From NCBI RefSeq assembly GCF_009730915.1, contig NC_052482.1, positions 21,623,912 to 21,687,911 on the forward strand: DNA of 64,000 bases, written 5' to 3'. The notes beneath the pieces were generated by a model. That model did not search any database. It was not told where the DNA came from and saw nothing but the letters and a program-made list of their open reading frames with translations. This document shows, piece after piece, positions 1-9,171 of this stretch; the first letter of the stretch is position 1; every line of letters begins with the position of its first letter. Position numbers and translations under genes: made by a program. This DNA is from Dioscorea cayenensis subsp. rotundata. Lineage: Eukaryota; Streptophyta; Magnoliopsida; Dioscoreales; Dioscoreaceae.

Positions 1-660
1 AATTCACTATCAGAATAAATTACTTTTAATACTAAATTATGCATTAAAAAAATATTTTTGATTGTCGTGCGGTTAGATATATGAAAAATACACTATATAT
101 TTTTAATTGTGATCACGTTAGTGTGTGATTATTGGTAATAATTTTTTTTTTATATTGTAGATGTATAAACTACCATTTCATTCAAATAAAAGAGTAATAT
201 GAACAATTAGGTAAACCTTTCCCTGAGAATAGATCTAAGTTAGAAAAACCTCATAAAAATTTATTATCTCATACATAGCAAAGAAGATGGATGAACACAA
301 AGGAGTTGTTATCCATTTAAGTGGCATACATAAGTGATGATGAATGAGGAGATTGAAAGATATTCAGAACTATATTGGTCATAAGATTCTAAAATTCAGA
401 TATTACACAAAGATCCTAAAAATTATAAGCCTTTTCACTATGAGCCATTACTAGTTTTTGAGTTTTGTTTTGCTCATTTTATTTTAAAAATGGTAAAAAC
501 TCATAAGAAAAACTTATGATTAATTTTAATGAATGTTATAATTATCAGAATTAAAATTAAAATTAAAAATGCAATCCTTCCATTGTAGTCAAAACTTGGA
601 TACGATGAACCGGAACAATGTAAATCAGGTGGCTCTGACAGTAGAATCAACGTTGTTACT
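1..660. other. AT-rich intergenic DNA
   Basis: No coding region, RNA gene or structured repeat is recognised here. The sequence is AT-rich with short homopolymers and only chance reading frames. Confidence 0.6.
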
Positions 661-668
661 CCCGGAAT

Positions 669-1203
669 TAGGGATGGTAACGTGTCGGGTCAGGTGCGGG
701 TATTACCATATCTGTATCCGTACCCAATACCCCACTAATATACCCGAACCCGACGGGTTTTAAAAACTCAAACTCACACCCGCAACCGACGGGTAATTGG
801 ATACCCGCGGGTATACCCGCCCCGCCCCAATATTAAAAAAATTAATAAAAAATATATTATTTTTATAAAAAAATAACTTAAAAGTAATTATAATTTTTTA
901 TAAAATAAAATAAAATAAAATAATTATAAAATTACAAGACCAAACAAAGAGGAAAAATAAAAAACCCTAAATTGTTAAGTTGCAGAACATATTAGTATAT
1001 ATATATATATTATATAAATATTTTAGTAATTTTAATTTCGGGTCGGGTACGGGTTTGGGTACGGGTCGGATATTAGAATTCCCATACCCGCACCCGTTTC
1101 ATACAAGTCGGGTTTTAGCAGAACCCGACCCAAAACCCGGTCAAATCGAATTTTATCCGTCAAACTCGAGTCGGACCGAGTATAGGTATTATTGCCATCC
1201 CTA
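669..1203. mobile_element. hAT-type non-autonomous element (MITE), 535 bp
   Basis: The element starts TAGGGATGGTAAC and ends with the near-complement TTGCCATCCCTA, so it has short terminal inverted repeats. Both sides carry the identical 8-bp direct repeat CCCGGAAT (661-668 and 1204-1211), the duplication length typical of hAT transposition. Both subterminal regions are packed with GGGT/ACCC motifs (GGGTCGGGTACGGG-like on the right, the complement on the left), and the centre is very AT-rich. No transposase is encoded. The perfect target duplication suggests a fairly recent insertion. hAT MITEs with GGGTA-rich subterminal repeats are common in plants. Confidence 0.9.
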
Positions 1204-1408
1204 CCCGGAATCCCACACTTTGCACTCCATAATGTAGGGAACTGAGCTGATGATCCTCATCCTACTAATAAGGGTTGCACATTTATTTTGAGAATATAAA
1301 AATTCTTCATCAACTCTAATAATTATTATTTTTTAATATAAACATTAATATTCCACGTTATTACATTGACTAGAAAGTTAAAAAAACTCAGTAGTGGGCC
1401 ATCCCACG

Positions 1409-3487
1409 TCACACAAACGACAAATGTGAACAATCAAAGGGCCCCACCACCGCATCCTCAGCCCCGCCGGCGACCGAGCATTCCGACGCCTTCTCGAACG
1501 ACGACGAGGCCGAGAAAGAGTCCACGTAATCATCAAACCCAACCTGTAGGTCCTTCCCTTCGTACTCCTCCGGCAACCTCGTCACCTCCGGCATCTCGAC
1601 GCCGTCCAAGTACCTCACCACTTCCCTCATCCTCGGCCTCACCGACGCCGCCGGATGCGAACACATAAGCCCCACCTTCAACGCCACCTCCACCTCCAAC
1701 CTATCATACTCCCCTTTCAACCTCTTATCCACCACCTCCGTCCATCTCGCCGCCGCCCAGAGACCCCAAACCCAGTCCACAAGCACTAACTCCTCCGACA
1801 ACGCCTTCGGCTCGATAGGCCTCCGTCCGCACACCACCTCCAGCACCAACGCTCCGAATGCGAACACGTCGGTGCTCGTCGTTGCTTTGCCCGTTCGCGT
1901 CAACTCCGGTGCGAGATACCCCAACGTGCCCACCACCCGAGTGGTGCTCGGGTTGGCCCCGTGCTCGTAGAGCTTCGCCAACCCAAAGTCTCCGAGCCTT
2001 CCGTTCAAGTCCGCGTCGAGAAGCACATTGCTTGCCTTCACGTCGCGGTGGATGACGACGTGCTCCCACTCTTCATGGAGGTATAAGAGAGCCGATGCGA
2101 CGCCTTTGAGAATGTGAAACCTCTGACGCCATGAAAGCAGGGGTTTTGGTGGGTTCTGGGAGTCGAGATCGGAGGAGAAGAGGTACTTATCAAGGCTGCA
2201 ATTCGGCATGTAGTCGTAGACGAGGATGAGATCGGAGCGGCGCCTGCACCACCCTTGGAGCTGGACAAGATTCCGGTGCCGGAGCCGGCCGATGCTCGCG
2301 ATTTCCGCAACGAACTCACGTATCCCCTGTCTGGACTCATGAGAGACTCGCTTCACCGCGACTTGGGTTTTTGTTCCTGGGAGAGTTCCTTTGTAGACTT
2401 TGCCGAACCCGCCGAAGCCGAGGAGCTCACGGTCTCGGAATCCTTTGGTGGCGTGCTTGAGCTCTTTGTAGGAGAAACGATGAGGGCCGCACTCCAGCTC
2501 CCAGGACTCGATCACGTCGGCGGTCTTTATCTTGTAGTAGAGGTACGCGGCGGCGGAAACGGCGGCGATTACGAAAACAGCTGAGGAGACGGAGATGGCG
2601 ATGACAAAGGCGGTGTATTTTTTTGGTGGTTTTGGCAAGGAAGGCAGTGAAGAGAGGTCTAGAGATCTAGCGACGCCGTTCATCTTGAAGCTCCAACCGA
2701 AGAGGTAGTGGGAACTGGCGAGAAGCCCAGTTGAAGCGGAGAAGCCGACGAACATGTGGTCGTGGAGTATCGGAGATAGATCGATAGGAAAGGAGATGAT
2801 CGGAATGTGGGGTTTTGTAGAGGAAGGAGAGATGGTCACGTTGAGAACCTTGGAAACAGAGTCATAGTCAACCCAAGCTAGGATCTTGTCGCCGCTCTTA
2901 AGATTGAGATCGAGTTTGGTGGAATCTCCGGCGAAGTAAGCGGCGGGCTGGGAAGCGTTGGAGGTCATGCTGTTGATATCGACACCGACGTGGTTGTCGT
3001 TGATGTCACCGAACTCGAAGTCTTGGACGGTGTCGAACTCGACGGCGAAGATGTGGTTGGTGATGTTGCCGTTGTCGTTGGCGTTGAGAAGGCCGAGGTA
3101 CTGACTGGGAAGAGCGCCGGGGAGGGTGGAGGAGGCGGAGATGACGAAGGCGAGCCCATGGCCGCCAAGTTTGGGGTACTCAGGGACGATGGAGAAGGCG
3201 AAGGAAGTGGAGAAGGAGAAGACAGTGCCATCACTGGAGTTCTTGAAAAGAAGAGGGGTTGGATAGAAGGCATGGCCGATGAGTCTGGTGGTCTCGTTGG
3301 TGAGACGGAGGATACCGTTGGGTTGGATCTCGGCGACGCCGTTGAGGCTGATGTTGGTGTTGGTGCTGGTGTTGTTGAGCTAGCTCCGGCGAAGCCGGTG
3401 TAAATGAAGTCTGGTTGTTGGGAGAATACGATTGGGGAAGAGGAGGAGGAGGAGAATGAGAAGGATGAGAGGTTGAGTTAACGCCAT
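1409..3487 (-). CDS. L-type lectin-domain receptor-like kinase (LecRK), intronless, with two compensating 1-bp shifts
   Basis: This is a plasma-membrane receptor kinase of the legume-lectin class, usually linked to defence or wall sensing. From the ATG at 3487 there is a Leu-rich signal peptide ([17 protein letters not shown]), then [11 protein letters not shown] opening the lectin beta-sandwich. The lectin domain runs on with [27 protein letters not shown] and NHVGVDINS. One membrane helix ([20 protein letters not shown]) precedes the kinase. Kinase marks are [34 protein letters not shown] and APE. Total length of about 692 codons matches the family. The frame is not continuous. The signal peptide and NISLNG onward share one frame, but [11 protein letters not shown] lies in another. 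The simplest reading is one extra C in the CCCC run near 3434-3437 and one missing base near 3378-3382. Between these points the main frame meets TAG. Either assembly indels or a damaged gene explains this. If translation were to start inside, the first in-frame ATG after the shift is at 2968. Confidence 0.88.
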
Positions 3488-3570
3488 GAGAGTACTCTTG
3501 TGACTTGTGAGATAGTTGTAGTTTGTTTGGAGGCGAATGGTGTAGTTTTGAGTTTACTTTGTTGTGGTGC

Positions 3571-3580
3571 ATTATTTATA
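3571..3580 (-). promoter_or_regulatory. TATA box of the LecRK gene
   Basis: Reading the minus strand, TATAAATAAT lies about 85 bp before the ATG at 3487. This is a usual plant core-promoter spacing with a short leader. Confidence 0.6.
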
Positions 3581-3599
3581 GTAGTGGTGAGTGGTCAAT

Positions 3600-4010
3600 G
3601 AGTGCAGAGATCCATGACTGAAAGTGGATCATGGAAGAAATGGCCCATGAGGTGTTGGGCCTAGAAGATATAGAGCCCAACAATATGTTTTAAGTGGATT
3701 GTTTTGGAGTTTTTTTTTTTGGTTCATTAGATCCCAAACATCAATATATACATGGCTTAGCTACCATCACATTCACTTATGCTTCTCAGCATATGGAAAT
3801 CACTCTTTCAACTACAGACAACTACATATAATCATCTTAATTGGAAACACTCCATTCACAAATAACTCACCATCTATATCATACCACATCATCGACACCA
3901 CAAGCAAATAGTCAATTCAAACAAAAAAACACACAAACAAGATACACTTGATTCATCCATATATCCATACATTCTTAGATTCCGTAGTAAAAGTCACTAT
4001 AAAGCATCAC
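3600..4010. other. Intergenic spacer
   Basis: This is the 5' flank of the LecRK gene followed by the 3' flank of a minus-strand LINE remnant. The GGCCCA-like words near 3640-3680 (TGGCCCATG, GTTGGGCCTAG, GAGCCCAAC) could be promoter elements for the LecRK gene. Nothing else is recognisable. Confidence 0.4.
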
Positions 4011-4019
4011 TAGCACCTC

Positions 4020-5085
4020 TTAGATTTCTTTAAACACCTTGTCAGAAGACTCAGAACTGGGTTGTTTCTGCTGAAATACTAGACAATTTCTAGCCTTCCA
4101 TATCATGTACACACATGTTGACAGAGCTACCCTTCTAACTCTTGAGAGCATGGATTTACCACAAGTCTTTCTCTGAAACCAATTGATCTCTCTTGCCCAC
4201 TTGGAAGGTCTTCTATGCACCTTGATCTTTTTCAAAACTCTCTCCCATACTTTTGCTGAAAATCTGCATTCAATAAATAAGTGACTAACCTCTTCCTTAG
4301 CATCATTACATAGCACGCACATCTCAAAATCAATAGCCATCCAACTATACAATCCGTCTCTTGTAAGCAATCTGTTCTGCACAGCAAGCCAAAATATACA
4401 AGCATATCTTGGTACAAGACCCTTTGCTCACACTAATCGAGCCCATTCAACTTTCTGATCATTTTGTGTCAAGATTTTACATGCACTACCAATACTAAAA
4501 CCCCTCTTATCATACTTCCAACTTATGGTGTCTCTACTATTCTTATCAATGATAAAACTGCATTTTATAAAATCCCAAACTGGCTTCAAATCATATCTCT
4601 GATAATTAGGGAACCTCCACCTGCCATTCCTCCATAAATCTCTAACCATATCTTCCCTTGATATACATGTATTGCTAACATTAATCAAAGGAAAAAGATC
4701 TACTAAGGATGGCCCATGACACCAAGGGATCGTACCAAAATGAAAATGTACATCCATTTCCCAATTTATACTCAAAGAAGTCTTTAAAGACATCTCTTAT
4801 CTTGAGTAACTGTCTCCAACTCCAGCTCTAGCTTGAATAAACTTTTTTTGTAATACCCCAAATACTCAGCGTTCCTGAGTTTATACTTAAGCACCCAAGT
4901 GGGCCATAGAGTAGGCTTAGTTTGTATAAGCTCCCATATATGTTTTGGAAGAGTTGCCTGGTTCCAAATATGAATAGACCTTATGCCCAGTCTGCCACAA
5001 GCCTTACTCTTACAAACAAAACTCCAACTTACTAATCCTCCTCGGGTACTTTCATTTGATTCATACCAAAGAAAAAGATCTAAAA
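4020..5085 (-). mobile_element. LINE (L1-type) remnant: 3' end of the reverse transcriptase ORF with zf-RVT domain
   Basis: The minus strand encodes the C-terminal part of a plant non-LTR reverse transcriptase. FLWYESNESTRGGLVSW and ACGRLGIRSIHIWNQATLP near 5080-4930 match the linker after the RT core (family motif GGLGIRSxxxWNxA). The segment at 4793-4428 continues with LKPVWDFIKCSF and WKYDKRGFSIGSACKIL. The zinc-binding-like zf-RVT module follows at 4382-4020 with CVLCNDAKEEVSHLFIECRF and WKARNCLVF. The frame is interrupted at least once, around 4420-4430, and the 5' portion (endonuclease, RT core) is missing, so the copy is dead and 5'-truncated. Confidence 0.85.
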
Positions 5086-5089
5086 AATT

Positions 5090-5461
5090 TTTCTACTTCT
5101 TGCACTACACATATAGACAACAGGAACAAATTTTTGGAGTTGTGTATGATTACATTTTTAAATAAGTTGAAATTTTTAATTTAGTGAACCATTTTTATGG
5201 TAGGTATGTAAATTTAGTTTAGATGGCTCTTGTAGGTTGAGAGTTCGAATTCTCTACTTATGAGTTATTTATAATTCGCTTTTAAAGAAAAAGCATTTAT
5301 CAATAGATATATGGTTTTTATGTGTTATTAAATGAAAATAAATAATTGATTGGTTTTGGAGAAATATTTGGTTAATGTTGTTGGAAACCGTTTGGATTTT
5401 GAGAGTTATATTCAAGTGAGACAGGCATGAGCTTGAAAGCTACTTTTTTTATACATGTAAT

Positions 5462-5492
<31 letters not shown>

Positions 5493-5780
5493 AAAATAGA
5501 TGACTATAATTGTTAAAAATGGAAACAATTTAGAATGATAGGAACAAAACTACGGCCAGAAGGCTAATGCAAATATAATTAGAAGGGGAAAACAAAATAA
5601 AACAAAAAATACATGTCCACAAACGATGGATATAGAAAAACTACACATGTAAAATAAAAAAAGGCATAATAGATAACATGATTGTCGGAAAATTATATAT
5701 AGATTTATTATCATTCATAATAAATTTTATATATATATATATATATAAATATAATAAATTTATATTTATTATCATTCTGA
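5090..5780. repeat. AT-rich spacer with ATT and AT microsatellites
   Basis: An ATT run lies near 5460-5482 and an AT run near 5731-5747. No gene is recognised. Confidence 0.5.
5215..5275 (+). repeat. Possible SINE or tRNA-like relic (B-box only)
   Basis: GAGAGTTCGAATTCTC at about 5239-5254 fits an RNA polymerase III B box (GGTTCGANTCC), and GATGGCTCTTGTAGG just upstream is a weak A-box candidate. No cloverleaf closes and no clear A tail follows, so this is at most a relic. Confidence 0.3.
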
Positions 5781-5784
5781 TCTA

Positions 5785-5960
5785 TTGAAAGATCGGCCCT
5801 CAGTAGAGTTGCTCATCTCGAGTGTCGAGCGTGGGCTTTCCGGAGTTCGATCCTCATCTCACGCAGAGTGAGGGACGTGATTTCGCCATGGAAAGACTGC
5901 CTCCCACGTATTCGTCTCCTGCTCCCAAGACTTATCGCCTTTCTAAAAAAAAAAAAAAAA
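5785..5960 (+). mobile_element. tRNA-derived SINE
   Basis: This GC-richer island in AT-rich DNA holds an A-box-like TAGAGTTGCTCATCTCGAG, then a B box GGAGTTCGATCCTC about 40 bp later. A tRNA-unrelated body and a run of 15 A residues at 5946-5960 follow. This order (A box, B box, body, A tail) is the SINE plan. I could not fix a target-site duplication with certainty. Confidence 0.72.
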
Positions 5961-6590
5961 GTTATATTTGACAAATATATTTTATGTAACCAAAGAGGAT
6001 ATTTTAAAAAAAGTAAACAAAATACAGGTTATTTAACAGATGATAAAAGTTAATGGTTTATTATCATTCATAGTAAAAAGTTAATTAACTTAATGATTTA
6101 TAGTTTGATAACCATTATATAAATTAAGAAAAAAAAGAGAGAAAAAAAGGACTTTTTTTTAGAAGGCATGCATGTGTAATTATAGCTTTTCTGCATGGTG
6201 CATGTATAAAAATTGAAATTTTCAAAAGGGTCATATATTTAATATTTACAAGCCTTATCTAGGGCAGCCATATTTTTTGACCAGCAAGTACCAAACCATC
6301 TATACTTTGTCAAAGGGTAGCTTTCAACCATGAAAAGGACATTTTTATCAAATTAATAAATAAATAAAAACCATGAAAAGGATATGCACCACCCAATAAT
6401 AATGATTTATTATTTATACATCCCAATCTGAAGTGAAAACAGTACTGCAAATCTTTTCCCAAAAAAGATGTATTACATTGCACCTAGTTTCATCATGTAT
6501 TGTAAACTAGCTCATAATAATAGAAAAGATCAACAATTTATATATACAAAAAATGAAAAAAAAAGAGACCAAATTAATTAATTAAACACA
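5961..6590. other. Intergenic spacer
   Basis: AT-rich sequence between the SINE and the 3' end of the PSI-like gene. TTATCATTCATA-type words recur (5708, 6062), but no gene or element boundary is supported. Confidence 0.4.
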
Positions 6591-6600
6591 TACATGCAAG

Positions 6601-8046
6601 CTACAATCTCAATGATTCATGACATCTCTCTTCATACCAACAAACACAACTCAAACCCACAAGAACCTCAACAATGGCAGCCTCAGTCTTGTCCATGTCC
6701 GAGAAATGCAAGGTTTGCAGCAGCAAAGCCTTTGGTTTTGGATCAAAACAATGCCGGCGATCCATGTTCCTCTCTGCCTGCCACCTTAACGTGTCATGCG
6801 CCACAGGACTCAACCATCTCATTATCCTCTCCACTGCCTCTTTCCATCCATCCGCAAGACTTCCATCCAACGGTCCTGGATCTCTCCAACACTCCCTCAA
6901 CTTCCTTCTCACAGCTTCACGTAACCTTAATGGCAACATCTCATATATTTCATCTCTCACAATACTCTCTCCCTTGCTTTCATTGCTGTTTGACTTCATT
7001 AACAGTAGCTTCTCTGCTGAAACAATAACATCTGCATATCTTAAGGCCATGGATGATCCTCCAACAGTCTTTGAAGGTGCTTCCAAGAGCTTTTTCCAGT
7101 TCCCATGAGGTTCTGTTTGATCCTTTGAACCAAATATTGGGCATGAGTTTCTGATTGGCACTTCCTTTGAGTTGATCACTGCTTGTTTCTCCATTGGTCC
7201 GGATGAGGATAAACGTGAGGGAAATCTAAGTTTGGAGACAGGGGCAAAGCTTATGGATGAGTTCTTTCCATCAAGTGTAACCACTGCTGGCAGACCAGGA
7301 ACAAACGGACCAAAAACAGAACAGATACGTGCAAAGATAAAGAAAGCCAAAGGAGCCATGATTCCAATCACCTTATTAAATGTTTTGCTCCACAGAGACT
7401 CCTCCTTCAACTTGTGAATCTTTTGATCCTGAGCCTTTATATCTGCAAGTAAATCATTGGTAGCATTACTAACTACCTTTGAAACTGGCATTGGACCACT
7501 GTATCTGTTGCACTGTTTGTTGAGCTTCTGTCTTGAAACCTCCAAAACCTCCATCTCTGTGCACAGCTTTGATGTTGCAGTGATATACTTCTCCATCTTT
7601 CTCACCTTCTTCTCAGCTCTCTTCTTTGAGAACCATGACTGTTCCAAATCAGAACAATTCCCGGCCTTGAGATCAGAATAAACACGGATAAATCTCTTAA
7701 CCTGAGTCAACCCATGATGTTTCTTATCAAAACGAGAGATCACAAAAGCAGTACGGTCGAGCTCAGTCATGAGCTCTGCGCAAGCAAGCCGGAGAAGAAA
7801 GGGCTGGTTGGTGGAGTTGAGATAAGCGACGCCTTGTGACCGCATGGTGTCAGAGCGGAGCCGAAGGATCTCAGCCTCAGATAGAGCTTTGTAGAGCGAG
7901 ACAAGACGAGCCATGGTTGCAGCTGCTTCAAAGGCAAGGATACCAATGGTTTCTTGGTGCAAGACATGGTGATCATCATAGCCAGTGCTGCTGCTAACCA
8001 GAGCTTTGAGCTCTGAAAGCCATGCCATTGGAACTCCCATTACCAT
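6601..8046 (-). CDS. PSI-like protein with DUF3475 and DUF668 domains, intronless
   Basis: The encoded protein is about 481 residues from the ATG at 8046. Near the N-terminus is DUF3475 (IGILAFEAAATMARLVSLYKALSEAEI), with conserved ELMTELDRTAFVISRFDKK further on. DUF668 follows towards the C-terminus (SSMALRYADVIVSAEKLL, then RDEIYEMLPLRLREAVRRKLRE). A basic, probably coiled segment (WFSKKRAEKKVRKMEKYI) and one hydrophobic stretch (GIMAPLAFFIFARICSVFG) lie between them. In Arabidopsis the longer PSI1-3 members promote growth together with phytosulfokine signalling. This shorter, intronless type is uncharacterised as far as I know. The frame stays open upstream to about 8163 but has no ATG there, so I choose the ATG at 8046. 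ATGs at 8040 and 8028 are alternatives. Domain identity is firm; biological role is inferred. Confidence 0.88.
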   Translation of the reverse strand: MVMGVPMAWLSELKALVSSSTGYDDHHVLHQETIGILAFEAAATMARLVSLYKALSEAEILRLRSDTMRSQGVAYLNSTNQPFLLRLACAELMTELDRTAFVISRFDKKHHGLTQVKRFIRVYSDLKAGNCSDLEQSWFSKKRAEKKVRKMEKYITATSKLCTEMEVLEVSRQKLNKQCNRYSGPMPVSKVVSNATNDLLADIKAQDQKIHKLKEESLWSKTFNKVIGIMAPLAFFIFARICSVFGPFVPGLPAVVTLDGKNSSISFAPVSKLRFPSRLSSSGPMEKQAVINSKEVPIRNSCPIFGSKDQTEPHGNWKKLLEAPSKTVGGSSMALRYADVIVSAEKLLLMKSNSNESKGESIVRDEIYEMLPLRLREAVRRKLRECWRDPGPLDGSLADGWKEAVERIMRWLSPVAHDTLRWQAERNMDRRHCFDPKPKALLLQTLHFSDMDKTEAAIVEVLVGLSCVCWYEERCHESLRL

Positions 8047-8163
8047 TAATGTTGATAGAAAACAATTCACAAGGTTGGCCGGCAAATGTTTGTGGTGTAT
8101 TTGAGGGGGAATGGCTTGGGTTTGGAAAAATATTTCATTGACTTTCTTCCATTTCGCTACCAC

Positions 8164-9171
8164 TACTACGTCTTGGACGCGTTGTGACAGTTGGGTTCTG
8201 ATGAATTGGGTTCAGAGAGATTAAGAAATGAATTGATAGTCAAATGATGACAAGATTAATTGGTTCATCACCACCGCCAAAATGAGCAGGTGAGCAATGC
8301 TTTTAATATTCACAACTTTGAGATTTTTGTACATTTGACTGTATATAAAATTAATGTTTTTAAAAGATGGAATTTAGACTGAGATTTCTTTGGTTTTGTT
8401 TTCACACTTTGGCCTGACGGCATTTGAGTTTTGACCATATGCTTGTTGTTTGTGACTTTAATTTGCCCATGGGCTGATTGTGTTAGAGCTTCTCAGCTCT
8501 GCCTGCCGTCCAGTTGATGCTTGTTCATAGTTTAACTCATCTTTGTTTGTCTGACTCTTGAATAAATGACTTTTTTTTTTTTTTCTCTTGTTTAAGTTTG
8601 AAGAAGATTTTATTATATGAAACGTGCTGACTCAGGGCTGTAAATCCATCCTGAGCAAGTGAATTAATGGATTTCATTAGATTAATCACAAAGCTTCATT
8701 TGTAGGGAGATAAATATGCAAATTATCTTAAAAGTATTCCAACCTAATCCACTTTTAAAGGAGTCAATCCCATCATAACATATGCCCAATTCCAACCAAA
8801 CATATCTAATTGCAACAAACCCACAACTGAACTGAACTAAACTAATTGATGTTGTATGCATTGAAAGATCGCAGATAGAAATCCAAACTGGTCTTTAGTT
8901 GGGCCCAGGAATAGAATTGGAGGCCCACTTCACTAAAAAGTCAACACCCAAAAAGACAAATGGGCCAAATCCAAGGATTCCAAATTCCTCTTAAAGACCG
9001 GCCCAGTAAGATACCCGTACATCTCATTGGGTTTAGTGTGAAGCCCAATCGGCTTCGTCTCTAGATTCTTGATCTACTTGTGCTTCTCGCTTTGGAAGAA
9101 GGAAACCCTCCGGCAAGAAAGGAAGAAACCCTCGCCGCCGCCGCCGAAGGAACTCCGGTGAATCGGATAAA
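8164..9171. promoter_or_regulatory. Divergent promoter region between the PSI-like and SRRM1-like genes, with GGCCCA (site II-type) elements
   Basis: The two genes face away from each other across about 1 kb. On the SRRM1-like side five GGCCCA-type words cluster: TTGGGCCCAGG at 8899, AGGCCCAC at 8921, TGGGCC at 8961, GGCCCA at 9000 and AAGCCCAATC at 9041. Such clusters are bound by TCP-type factors and mark genes of translation, splicing and growth. The leader (about 9090-9171) is purine- and CCG-rich. No clear TATA box is seen for the SRRM1-like gene, as expected for this promoter class. Confidence 0.6.

Noticed and set aside
2255-3403. Long open frames on the plus strand across the LecRK gene
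   Set aside because: They are antisense shadows of a GC-rich receptor gene; their sequences are low-complexity and match no domain.
5215-5275. Functional tRNA gene
   Set aside because: Only a B-box-like word is present; no acceptor stem or anticodon arm can be drawn.
6594-7108. Plus-strand open frames opposite the PSI-like gene
   Set aside because: They mirror the well-supported DUF668 coding region on the other strand.
8047-8163. Upstream extension of the PSI-like protein to a GTG at 8163
   Set aside because: The frame is open but lacks an ATG; non-AUG starts are rare in plants and the conserved part begins after 8046.
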